This document shows positions 53,401-63,660 of a stretch of DNA of 64,000 bases, piece by piece. The DNA is from Phytophthora sp. 'mugwort'. Taxonomy: Eukaryota; Oomycota; Peronosporomycetes; Peronosporales; Peronosporaceae. The stretch is taken from contig JAUCEF010000016.1 of NCBI GenBank assembly GCA_033558025.1, forward strand, positions 1,612,001 to 1,676,000, read 5' to 3'. Both the position numbers and the translations under genes were made by a program. Each line of letters opens with the position of its first letter. Positions within the stretch are counted from its first letter, which is position 1. The notes under the pieces are model-generated. The model did not search any database. It was given only the letters and a program-made list of their open reading frames with translations, and was not told where the DNA came from.

Positions 53401-54380
53401 TACTTGGTCGTGGAGGAAGTTGCGGGGAACATGATGCAATTGAAAGTGCTAATTGAGGCAGCGGTATGACAGCCAACGTGGTGAGCTATTGATCGACAGC
53501 CAACCAGCCTCTCTTGGCAAGTGTGGCATAAGTACGATAATTGGTGGCTGCGCAGCGTCCTCGTGTTCTTCTGTTATATACTAAAACACACTGTAATATG
53601 CTTCCCTAAAAATGCAGTGCCGCAGCGTACCGGTAGACATAAGATATTGGCAAAAGCGCTAACTCCCAAAACAACAAATTATTGGCTGTGAAATATTGTA
53701 CTGGAGCTTCATTACAAGCACTTTTCGGAAGGCCTAGTGCTAGTGCCTCGTCCGCTTCCCCCATCGTATCAATGCCTGTTGATCTTATGGTTTTGCTTTA
53801 GTAGTACCATCAGGTGCAGAAGCAGTCTGGAAGACACGCGGGCAGCACAATCGACTGGATAAGAACGTACAGGAAAAAATAGGCGAGGAAATAGGTGGAA
53901 GATGACAGGCATACGGCTATAGTACGGTGGGACTCGACTAGAGAGCAGCAGTGAGACTTACGTCTGATTGTTGCTGTTTTGTTGCAAATGGGCGACATAC
54001 AGCAGTATTAGTCGGGGCGGGGCAGAGAGCGACAGCATACAAACGCTGTATAACGCTGGCGCTTATGCGCATGCGCCACATATTGACTGAGTCCAAGTGG
54101 CCATGGGCCCATCGGTAACTTGCCCCTGCTTCTACCCCGTATTGCTAGACCCGTAATCATTGATATTGTGGTGCATTGTGATGGTGCTTGCAGGAATTAG
54201 CATAAATGTATCATCGCTTCGTGTTAGATGTGCTACCAATACCGACTTCCCTGGCTTATACCAGACAACTGCATATAAGAGCGGTCAATGAAATTGCAGT
54301 ATTTAGAGCTATCTCACGCCTCGGCATAAGAGTTCCGCTATAAGCATTCAGATATAAAGTTACCGGTTTAATACCAGTAT
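53401..54380. other. spacer without recognised genes
   Basis: Only short frames; no motif recognised. It may contain the end of the hAT element and the beginning of the pogo-like element, but no inverted repeat was identified. Confidence 0.4.
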
Positions 54381-54381
54381 T

Positions 54382-55200
54382 GTGACACTTCTGATCGCCA
54401 GTCATTCGGCGATGTCCCCCGCTCACCGCAAGAAGCGACGCACGTCCTTCTCAGCAAGCGAAAAGCTTAGTGTTGCCCGGGCTGTAAGGGACTGCAATGA
54501 CGTTCGGAGAAGGTTATTTAGTGAGTACTATTCTGACCTTAGTGCGTTTTCTTACGAGTCTAGGCGTAAACTGGTGCTGAAGTGGGTACGAATCAAGAGC
54601 AAACTGGAAAAGCAGTGCGCCACCAAGAGTGGCAGCAGCAAGAAGAAAGCACACCCCACGGGAATTGGTACGAAGCTGACACTGGAGCTCCTAAAGTGGG
54701 TTAACGACCTCCGAAAGGAGGGCGTGCCCATTTCGAGTCTAATGCTGACGTTAGAGGCCAAGACAGTAGCAGAGACGTTTGGTGTGGAAGGTTTGAAGGG
54801 TCGTGGAGCTGATTGCACGCCTTCAAAGCCCGCCACAAATTGTCCATGAGAGCTAGAACCCGTGCTAGTCAGAAGACCCCCGAATCGTTGGCTGACATCG
54901 CTGCAGCGTTTGCGGCCAAGGCGTGAGCCATAATGCTAGGTCTTGGCATGAAGAAAGTCTACAACGCGGATCAAACAGGTGGACCAAATTGCAATTTTGA
55001 ATAAATAAGTCTTCGTATTGACACTAATTTTGAAATTTGTAGCTGCTTGTTTTTAGTGTCTGCCTGCCAGAACCATTAATATGAAGGGCCAGAAGACCGT
55101 TTGAGTACGCTTCTCGAGCAAAACGAAAGAGCGCGTCACGGTGATGTTGATGGGTGACTCAGACCATGGTTCGCAGCGTGGACCACCAAATCACGAAATC
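54382..55200 (+). pseudogene. pogo-like transposase, N-terminal half
   Basis: A 155-codon frame (start 54382, more likely ATG 54412) contains KKRRTSFSASEKLSVARAVR and ELLKWVNDLRKEGVPISSLM, then LTLEAKTVAETFGVEG, the double helix-turn-helix DNA-binding region of pogo/CENP-B-like transposases. In the next frame FKARHKLSMRARTRASQKTP and KKVYNADQTG (about 54820-54985) follow. Around 55095-55180 comes KTKERVTVMLMGDSDG, the start of the DDE domain. After a few more codons the coding stops being recognisable, just before the iterated repeats of the MULE palindrome at 55388. Confidence 0.75.
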
Positions 55201-55387
55201 GCGCACCCCGTGTCGCGGCGAGCGCTCGTCGTCGAGCTGGGGTCGTTGGGCCTCGGAGGTAAATAGAGTCCAGGAAGTTGTTTCTAACAAGTGTTTGAAG
55301 TGCTAGGAGAGGCGGGGACGGCACCGTTAGCAGTTGCAGCGTGAACTGGTCCTCGGACGTCTTGTCTGGTATCGAGGAGTGCACCCG

Positions 55388-55630
55388 TTCGAGTAAGATT
55401 ACATCTGTTCGAGTAGTTTTGAATTCCTTCGCGTAGGTTTGAATCCGTTCGAGTAAAACTGCATGTGTTCGAGTAGTTTTAATCCCTTCGAGTAATTCTG
55501 CATCTGTTTAAGTTAATGTGAAGTTTGGATTCAGAACTACTCGAAGGGGGTTCAGAAAACAAAAATACTCGAATGAGTTGAGATTAACTCGAATGATTTG
55601 AGATTAACTCGAACGGACTCAAAATTACTC
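55388..55630. repeat. 20-bp iterated repeats, left end of the palindrome
   Basis: Six units of about 20 bases, each starting TTCGAGTA, run from 55388 to 55508. They are followed by a 38-base connector and then by five or six units in the opposite direction (TACTCGAA or AACTCGAA) up to 55630. The period is 19-20 bases. The inner, inverted group is shared with the other arm. Confidence 0.9.
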
Positions 55631-55632
55631 GA

Positions 55633-55866
55633 ATGGATTTAAAGTTGCTCGATTACGCTTGTGAACCTGGTAGCATAGCACCCCCAAAAAAACGTTGCTG
55701 GAAGTTTATGGATAAGCTCCTCCGGGCCTTTGGTTCTCGTGAGTGTATGGAGAGGGTGAATGTATTCATCGATAGATGTGGCTACCAGCCTACTAATCTC
55801 AGTAGAACGGGTGCACCTCGAAGTTGCCTGTTGAAGAGGGCTACAAATCGGTATTTCAGAAACTGA
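55633..55866 (+). CDS. small frame of unknown function, left arm
   Basis: A 77-codon frame, MDLKLLDYACEPGS...MDKLLRAFGSRECMERVNVF..., converges on the end of the MULE transposase. The right arm holds the same frame (61077-61406) with a longer start and three residue changes. It may be chance coding within the element; no domain recognised. Confidence 0.2.
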   Translation: MDLKLLDYACEPGSIAPPKKRCWKFMDKLLRAFGSRECMERVNVFIDRCGYQPTNLSRTGAPRSCLLKRATNRYFRN

Positions 55867-55895
55867 TGGGATCCTTCGTGAGCCCCTGACTTCAT

Positions 55896-57907
55896 CTACT
55901 CGTGTATGATTCTTTCGAAGGGCGGCGCGGGCGGATGAGCGTTGATCACGTCGGTCGCGGATCCGCTAATGCTCCAGAACGGTCGTGACGGGAGCTGGAG
56001 TTTCATCGCGGTGCACCCACCAGTGCCTGTGGAAGTCTTCCGGCTGGAGAACATGCGCACTGTAGAGCTTGTGAATGCATGGCAAACCTGTACACTTCGT
56101 GTACGTCCCCGAGCAAGGCCTGACGAGGTGATGTATGTTGCTAAGCACTTGAGCAATGCGTAATGGTGGATCTTTCTCACAACGCGAGCAAACTTCTCCC
56201 GCGCGATGACCTTGATTTCCTCATTGGATTTGGCGACTTGATATCGTGACACTGATTGCGTCCACCAATGCGATATTCTCTTGTGAATGGTGAGAAGGTC
56301 ACCATTAGACGTCCCGAGCCACGCCTTTAAGGTAGCATGGTATCTTTCGACTCGAGATGTGACCTGAACGCCAAAGTGCATGACCGTGTCGTTCCAGCAC
56401 CGGACCAATCGATACCGCCAGATAGCTAGCCAACGTCGCCGCCTCAGCAGGGCAGACGAGATGCATTTCGAACCGACGACTGCATACCCCTCCTCCGTTT
56501 CAGCGTGGACCAGCAAGAAAGGCATTGGAAAATCGGCTGTGCAAAGGCGAATCCTATATTTCGGCGATCGAGGCTGCGCGTTCTCGGGATCCAAAACTGA
56601 ACGGCAAGCGTGTTTTCGAGCGTGAGTCTCGACGTCCTTAACTACGTGCCACATGCACAGGAGCACTGGCACAGCAGGAAAGATCGCCTCCAGCGCGTTC
56701 AAGAGCGCCAAATCTTGGTCTACGAAAATCACCGACGGAAGGTCCACCTCACCCTCACGCATCAGCGCATCCAGCTGCCGCGGCGCCCACAAATAGTCTC
56801 CCCGCGCAAGAAAGCCTGAGCAACGTGGAATGTTGTGTTAATACCGCTGACGTTGACTATATTCAGCAAAGGCATATTGAACCTGTTCGTCGGATAGGTG
56901 CAGTCCATGAGTAAGATATCGGAGTTCTCACGGAAAATTGAACGGGCTTGGTCGTGAGCAAAACAAAGATGGCTCAGATGGATTGCATGGTCGAGTTCGT
57001 AAACAGAAAATAATCACCTCCTCGCAGCACGTCGAGTAAATACTCGATGCGGCTACGATTTCCCAAAACAGACGTAGCAGCCCGAGGGCGTTCGTTGTAT
57101 ACGTCCCGTGCTACGATCGGGATACCCGGTGATTGTTGGTGGAGTCGTGCAAGAGTCTGCGCAGCACGCGTCCCGGTGTCATTATCCGTTACGACGGATT
57201 CACGCATCGCCGTCGTCATGGCAGCGCGGTGGTGGACTGGATGCGAGGCAGGGTTTTGAGAGGGGGGGGGGGTAGGGTGGTAGGACCGATCACGGTGCTC
57301 AAGCGCCCATATAACTCGCCCGCTGCTGTCGATTCGCCGCACCACGCTCACTTCCATCCGGCAACCGCACTTTCTTGAGGCTGCGTTGCGGCGGCGGTCC
57401 TTCACAGGATGAAGTTGTGTACACATTTTTCTCCGTGTCGATCGCAACCGTACACGACTCGGCGCTTCTCGCCTTCTCGCCCAGGTTGTTCTTGTAAGTA
57501 CTCTTGTGAACAACGCCATATCGCCGAGCTCGCGCAAAAAGGTTCATAGCGCGTTTCGCAGCATCTGGAGAGCCGGAGGTGCCTCCCGGGGGACACAACA
57601 GCTCCCACGTGTCTTGCATGAGGTGCAGCGTGCCACCAAGCTGATATAGCTTCCACTCCATCCTGCGAGTATTTTTATGCCAGTGGTGCGTCGAGGAGCT
57701 GGCAGCGGGCCCCGGTGGCGACTGTTGGAGCTCTTCCTGAGAAGGCTGCACGGCAGATTCCCAGGCAAGCTCAAATGTAGCGGTCGAGGGAAGTTCAGCG
57801 ATTGCAGACGGCGTGATGTTTGTAAGGGCACTCACTGGTTGGAGTAGGAAAAAAAAACTTGAATGTAGGAGCTCCCGTTGTCTTATTCTGAGCGAGAGGG
57901 TAGACAA
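55896..57907 (-). pseudogene. MULE transposase relic, left arm
   Basis: Same content as the right-arm copy (59036-61047), read on the minus strand. Three long frames: 57299-57907 (202 codons), 56974-57537 (187 codons) and 55896-56792 (298 codons). The 298-codon frame has VIFVDQDLALLNALEAIFP and LLCMWHVVKDVE (second catalytic block of MULE enzymes) and RYHATLKAWLGTSNGDL. A SWIM-type zinc motif, CTGLPCIHKL, occurs in another frame at 55966-56148. Upstream, LLMDCTYPTNRFNMPLLNIV (first catalytic block) lies between the frames at about 56850-56910. Its breaks coincide with those of the other copy. Confidence 0.9.
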
Positions 57908-58077
57908 AGATGTATGATTTTGGTCAGTAAAAACTAGAAGACAGGTGGACCTTTTGCTACACCGATGTCCATTTTTCGACTACACGCACAATCGCCAGCC
58001 TTTTTAGACTGATAGGTGCTTCAGTATGGTAGGTGCCTGTCGCTAAGATTAGCTGCCTGTCGTTAGCTGTCCCCTCC

Positions 58078-58865
58078 GACGTCGAACACTGTTAAGCGGC
58101 TTTTTAGTGTTGCGAAGCACACCTTTTCTTCCCACCGCCAAAGTATGCTGCCTATGTATCTAGAGACTGTCATGTTCCTTAAACTTAATAGGCGCTTCTG
58201 GAACGCTACCACGGTGACCAAGGTTGTGCATGCAAAGTAAACAAGTTCCCCAAAACAGTTCTTATGGCGCCAACACTTTATGTTGCTGTTCTCCTCGTTT
58301 GGCACAATAACTTACTTCTCCTTTCGATGGCACGAGTATTGCAATGTTATATCGGAAGGTCTGCTAGCGGGGTCGTCGGTCGTGCCAGGGCGGTGGAGCG
58401 CGGCAAGGTTAAGCTGGCCGTAGTTTCTGCTGGGTGGTTCGGCTTTCGAGAACTGAGGTCTGACTTAGAATAGCAGCACGGTGGCAAACAAGCGTCGGAC
58501 GCTCGAACATTTTATCCCCTTGCCCTCCCAGGGTCCGATTTGACATGACGATCAAGTTCGATATCGGACATCAAACGATTGGCCAAAAGCACTGCAACCA
58601 CAATAGATCATGGCATATTAGTCACCTTTCGGAGCCCTTGTTGGCTGTTGAAAAATTAGAGTACGAACGTGTTATGTCAGTTACTGGAACCGCCTGGTTA
58701 GATGCTAGATATCCTTCCCCCATCTTCTAATAATATTCACTTGAGTGCATTTTCACAGGACATAGATAGCTTACGATGCGAAACCCGTCGCCGGATGTTT
58801 GCGAGCAGTGGCTACGAGCTTCTGGGCCCTATCTCCGACGCGAAAGAGGAATCACGACATCCAGT
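58078..58865. other. unique centre of the palindrome
   Basis: 788 bases that are not shared between the arms. Small frames occur (80 codons minus at 58063-58305; 69 codons plus at 58264-58473), unrecognised. Its edges resemble hAT sequence: the words GCCTGTCGCTAAG and AGCTGCCTGTCGT next to 58040-58060 recur in the hAT relic at 51987-52016. Confidence 0.55.
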
Positions 58866-59035
58866 AGGGGGCAGCTGACGTCAGGCAGCTAATAACTTAG
58901 CGACAGGCACCTACCATACTGAAGCACATATCAGTCTAAAAAGGCGGGCGATTGTGCGTGTAGTCGAAAAATGGACATCGGTGTAGCAAAAGGTCCACCT
59001 GTCTTCTAGTTTTTACTGACCAAAATCATACATCT

Positions 59036-61047
59036 TTGTCTACCCTCTCGCTCAGAATAAGACAACGGGAGCTCCTACATTCAAGTTTTTTTTTCCTACT
59101 CCAACCAGTGAGTGCCCTTACAAACATCACGCCGTCTGCAATCGCTGAACTTCCCTCGACCGCTACATTTGAGCTTGCCTGGGAATCTGCCGTGCAGCCT
59201 TCTCAGGAAGAGCTCCAACAGTCGCCACCGGGGCCCGCTGCCAGCTCCTCGACGCACCACTGGCATAAAAATACTCGCAGGATGGAGTGGAAGCTATATC
59301 AGCTTGGTGGCACGCTGCACCTCATGCAAGACACGTGGGAGCTGTTGTGTCCCCCGGGAGGCACCTCCGGCTCTCCAGATGCTGCGAAACGCGCTATGAA
59401 CCTTTTTGCGCGAGCTCGGCGATATGGCGTTGTTCACAAGAGTACTTACAAGAACAACCTGGGCGAGAAGGCGAGAAGCGCCGAGTCGTGTACGGTTGCG
59501 ATCGACACGGAGAAAAATGTGTACACAACTTCATCCTGTGAAGGACCGCCGCCGCAACGCAGCCTCAAGAAAGTGCGGTTGCCGGATGGAAGTGAGCGTG
59601 GTGCGGCGAATCGACAGCAGCGGGCGAGTTATATGGGCGCTTGAGCACCGTGATCGGTCCTACCACCCTACCCCCCCCCCCTCTCAAAACCCTGCCTCGC
59701 ATCCAGTCCACCACCGCGCTGCCATGACGACGGCGATGCGTGAATCCGTCGTAACGGATAATGACACCGGGACGCGTGCTGCGCAGACTCTTGCACGACT
59801 CCACCAACAATCACCGGGTATCCCGATCGTAGCACGGGACGTATACAACGAACGCCCTCGGGCTGCTACGTCTGTTTTGGGAAATCGTAGCCGCATCGAG
59901 TATTTACTCGACGTGCTGCGAGGAGGTGATTATTTTCTGTTTACGAACTCGACCATGCAATCCATCTGAGCCATCTTTGTTTTGCTCACGACCAAGCCCG
60001 TTCAATTTTCCGTGAGAACTCCGATATCTTACTCATGGACTGCACCTATCCGACGAACAGGTTCAATATGCCTTTGCTGAATATAGTCAACGTCAGCGGT
60101 ATTAACACAACATTCCACGTTGCTCAGGCTTTCTTGCGCGGGGAGACTATTTGTGGGCACCGCGGCAGCTGGATGCGCTGATGCGTGAGGGTGAGGTGGA
60201 CCTTCCGTCGGTGATTTTCGTAGACCAAGATTTGGCGCTCTTGAACGCGCTGGAGGCGATCTTTCCTGCTGTGCCAGTGCTCCTGTGCATGTGGCACGTA
60301 GTTAAGGACGTCGAGACTCACGCTCGAAAACACGCTTGCCGTTCAGTTTTGGATCCCGAGAACGCGCAGCCTCGATCGCCGAAATATAGGATTCGCCTTT
60401 GCACAGCCGATTTTCCAATGCCTTTCTTGCTGGTCCACGCTGAAACGGAGGAGGGGTATGCAGTCGTCGGTTCGAAATGCATCTCGTCTGCCCTGCTGAG
60501 GCGGCGACGTTGGCTAGCTATCTGGCGGTATCGATTGGTCCGGTGCTGGAACGACACGGTCATGCACTTTGGCGTTCAGGTCACATCTCGAGTCGAAAGA
60601 TACCATGCTACCTTAAAGGCGTGGCTCGGGACGTCTAATGGTGACCTTCTCACCATTCACAAGAGAATATCGCATTGGTGGACGCAATCAGTGTCACGAT
60701 ATCAAGTCGCCAAATCCAATGAGGAAATCAAGGTCATCGCGCGGGAGAAGTTTGCTCGCGTTGTGAGAAAGATCCACCATTACGCATTGCTCAAGTGCTT
60801 AGCAACATACATCACCTCGTCAGGCCTTGCTCGGGGACGTACACGAAGTGTACAGGTTTGCCATGCATTCACAAGCTCTACAGTGCGCATGTTCTCCAGC
60901 CGGAAGACTTCCACAGGCACTGGTGGGTGCACCGCGATGAAACTCCAGCTCCCGTCACGATCGTTCTGGAGCATTAGCGGATCCGCGACCGACGTGATCA
61001 ACGCTCATCCGCCCGCGCCGCCCTTCGAAAGAATCATACACGAGTAG
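59036..61047 (+). pseudogene. MULE transposase relic, right arm
   Basis: The N-terminal frame (59036-59644) covers RRYGVVHKSTYKNNLGEKAR. The zinc-binding part continues in a second frame (YGCDRHGEKCV, about 59490-59520) and a third (RRNAASRKCGCRMEVSVVRR, 59547 on), together a FAR1/MULE-type N-terminus. The third frame runs to 59969. Another frame then gives HDQARSIFRENSDILLMDCT and YPTNRFNMPLLNIVNVSG (first catalytic aspartate). The 298-codon frame (60151-61047) gives VDQDLALLNALEAIFP (second aspartate) and the core end. The SWIM motif CTGLPCIHKL lies at 60795-60977 in yet another frame. MULE enzymes move DNA with 9-bp duplications. At least five frame changes disable it, all shared with the left arm. 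Confidence 0.9.
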
Positions 61048-61076
61048 ATGAAGTCAGGGGCTCACGAAGGATCCCA

Positions 61077-61406
61077 TCAGTTTTTGAAATACCGATTTGT
61101 AGCCCTCTTCAACAGGCAACTTCGAGGTGCACCCGTTCTACTGAGATTAGTAGGCTGGTAGCCACATCTATCGATGAATACATTCACCCTCTCCATACAC
61201 TCACGAGAACCAAAGGCCCGGAGGAGCTTATCCATAAACTTCCAGTAACGTTTTTTTTGGGGTGCTATGCTACCAGGTTCACAAGCGTAATCGAGCAACT
61301 TTAAATCCATTCGAGTAATTTTGAGTCCGTTCGAGTTAATCTCAATCCTATTCGAGTAGTTCTGAATCCCTTCGAGTTGTTCCGAATTCGTTCGAGTTAA
61401 TCTCAA
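61077..61406 (-). CDS. small frame of unknown function, right arm
   Basis: A 109-codon frame whose first 32 codons are translated from the 20-bp repeats and whose rest equals the left-arm frame at 55633-55866 apart from three residues. It faces the transposase end. Probably not a gene, but conserved between the arms. Confidence 0.2.
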   Translation of the reverse strand: MRLTRTNSEQLEGIQNYSNRIEINSNGLKITRMDLKLLDYACEPGSIAPQKKRYWKFMDKLLRAFGSRECMERVNVFIDRCGYQPTNLSRTGAPRSCLLKRATNRYFKN

Positions 61407-61540
61407 TTCATTCGAGTTAATCTCAATTCATTCGAGTAAATCTGCATCCGTTCGAGTAGTTCTGAATCCAAACTCCACGTTAATTTGAACAGATGCAGAT
61501 TTACTCGAACCGCTTCGTGTCTACTCGAATGGATTCCGAA
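61310..61540. repeat. 20-bp iterated repeats, right end of the palindrome
   Basis: Eight units of 20-21 bases, each starting TTCGAGTA or TTCGAGTT, from 61310 to about 61469. Then a connector matching the left arm, then two or more inverted units (TACTCGAA) up to 61540. The outer inverted units differ from those on the left. Confidence 0.9.
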
Positions 61541-61623
61541 TCAGACTCATCGGATGCTGGATATCGTTTGTACCATCCCACTCGCATTATCCCCCTTATC
61601 TCAAGTAGTCTCCACCCGCCGTC

Positions 61624-62116
61624 ATGTCGAAGCGCGCGTGCGAGCAGACGCTTCTTGAAGATCAAGTCAAGAAGCTGAAGAACTGGCAGCAGCATCAAGA
61701 CTGGACGCTAACGCAAGCAGCCGAACCACTGGATGTCAAGGCTAACACTCTACTTGGTTGGCACAAAAAGCTATTTGACCCTGAACTTAGCTTATTAAAG
61801 ATCCAATCTCGATCCGCGGGATCTATAGGAGAAATGGTGGCGGCCTACGCGCAAGGAGAACCGTTTACAAGAACGGGTTTTGAAGTTTTACGATAACTGT
61901 CGTCGTGATGGTGGAGTTGTCACCCGTACTACTCTCCAGGTATACTGTACAATACTCCGGAATTTGCACAAATGCATTAAAGATACAGGCAAGCTGGGTG
62001 AGGCGTTTTTTTCCGATCACTGCCAGTCCCGCGATGTGCCTGGGGAGTCGCAGGTGGAGCCCGCTGAGTCCGAATCTGAGTGTGAGCATTTTGCTGTAGC
62101 CGCAGCATCTTCATAG
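61624..62116 (+). pseudogene. helix-turn-helix-like frame, possibly a transposase N-terminus
   Basis: An ATG at 61624 opens a 90-codon frame, MSKRACEQTLLEDQVKKLKN, with WTLTQAAEPLDVKANTLLGW, a segment that looks like a homeodomain/Psq-type helix-turn-helix. It stops at 61894-61896. An overlapping 78-codon frame (61880-62116) continues with FYDNCRRDGGVVTRTTLQVY and ends in an acidic tail. A frameshift between the two is likely. No catalytic domain follows. Identity uncertain. Confidence 0.4.
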
Positions 62117-62214
62117 AACTCCGTTCCGTAGGCCGTGTGTGGACTTCGGACGCGTGACATCTTTCACGTGGCATCTTTCACGTGACTTTGCTGCTATAAC
62201 TCCAGGTCTTTCGT

Positions 62215-63660
62215 TCAGCTTTCCTTAGGCAGCATACGCTTGATAGTCCTGATGATGGATCCCAACATACTTTGCCTTGACATTTTCGTTTGGCACGAAA
62301 ACAATGATGTTCGCTGCCGCGATCTAGAAATCCGGAATTTAGCCTTACTGTCGTTGCCTACCGCGTCGTAGCCATTCGGTAAGAAGAGTTGCATGAATAT
62401 CACAGCTACTTTGCACTCAAGGTAATGTCGTCTATCGTGATGGTGAATGGCTATAGGCCGCAAAACCACTCTTATCAGATTGAAGCCAGCTGCTTCGACC
62501 TTGAGTAGTAGTTCTTTCCTCGATACAGCTGTTCTCGTCGTATTAACTGTGTGGTTGGTTTGAGTCGCCTGAGCTTCGAGCTAGTGACTGCGGATCTTCT
62601 AAGCGCTCGACGCGCACGCTGAGAGAACGCACTTGCTCAGCCAGCCTGCTAATCAGCACAGTCTGCTGTCCGATCAACATAGTCTGTTTCTGCGAGAGAT
62701 CCTCCGTGGGTGAGCGACTTGCACTGGAAGGGGGGGGGCTAGGTCGCCGTTCTCTTTTTCCTCAGGCTGCACTAAGGTATTGTGGATCGTGAACGCCCGT
62801 AAGGCTTCACTGATTTTTGACTATTTTAATATTTGTCAAAAGCGTTTGGTGTACAGCAACTCCGGTGCAAGCTGAAGTATGTCGAGGTGATGTAGCAAGG
62901 CAATTGCTGTGAGCATCTAGATGACCTCGTCGCGCATGGCCAGGGCCTCCTCGGCTAGTTCTTGAGTAGCCGAAAAGAGAAGGCCTTGAAGCAAGCAGGT
63001 TCCCTACATCGAAGCATTTCAGAGTTAGTAGCCGCGCTCTTGCTTTGATATCCCATCCAGCTAACAATCTACTAACCATTTGATCCTCATGTGTTGTGCT
63101 TACAATACAGTTGAAAGCCTTGGATACCGCCTCGTCGAGAGAGGTAGGTGCAGCGGCTTGCGCATTTTTGGGGACCTGGTCTAAGAGAAACTCACTTGGC
63201 ATCGATAGCATGATGATGGTCACAGCAAGCGCGTGAATAGGGCAAACTGCAAACACGTTGGGGTCACAAAAAGGTGATGTGCCCTGGGTCGAAGGAGACT
63301 TCATGCGCTTGAAAAGCGATGAAGAAGCACCGCTTATAGCAACATATAAATTCGGTCTGTTTTTAAGATATCCGTATAGCAGTCCTACAAAACGTACCAG
63401 GATAAACTGCAACCTGGTTCTTCACCAAACATATCGTGTCAGAACGACCTTCCAAGTAGATACCATAGAAGATTGGGAAGTGCAGCGTCCTTGTAGCCGT
63501 CGGCAGTAGTAGCCCCCTTGATGATGGTAGTTCTAGGAGTACGGAGGTCGTTCTTTGTGCATGATGCCTGAATTGGTGCGCGCTTCGAGCAATGCTTGTC
63601 AAGTATAGATGCTACCTTTGAAACAGCGCCTACATACAGCATCTTGGACGGGGAACGGTG
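62215..63660 (-). pseudogene. Crypton-like tyrosine recombinase relic
   Basis: Reading right to left: YKDAALPNLLWYLLGR (63439 on) with the next frame CLVKNQVAVYPGTFC; SSLFKRMKSPSTQG, DPNVFAVCPIHALAVTIIML and SEFLLDQVPKN (from 62807-63412); then EAVSKAFNCIVSTTHEDQMV and SRLLAGWD; then a C-terminal part near 62215-62469 (AVIFMQLFLPNGYDAVGNDS). Order and wording follow the Crypton-type recombinases common in Phytophthora. The segment that should hold the catalytic H-x-x-R between LDQVP and AFNCIVST is missing, and frames are shifted. A coiled segment (62620-62700, QQTVLISRLAEQVRSLSVRV) precedes the C-terminal part. Confidence 0.65.

Larger units (their letters stand above)
55497..58077 (-). repeat. 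left arm of a large inverted repeat
   Basis: This 2.6-kb arm is the reverse complement of 58866-61500. All sampled positions fold onto one axis (coordinate sum 116943). In the transposase part only a few single-base differences appear between arms; the outer iterated repeats differ in copy number by about 54 bases, and the inner end is slightly diverged. See the MULE entries for content. Confidence 0.95.
58866..61500 (+). repeat. right arm of a large inverted repeat
   Basis: Reverse complement of 55497-58077, slightly longer (about 54 bases) because its iterated 20-bp array has more units. Confidence 0.95.

Noticed and set aside
55388..55630. Telomeric or centromeric satellite
   Set aside because: The 20-bp units contain no telomere-like word, occur only at the palindrome ends and are arranged in inverted groups; a transposon-end array is more likely.
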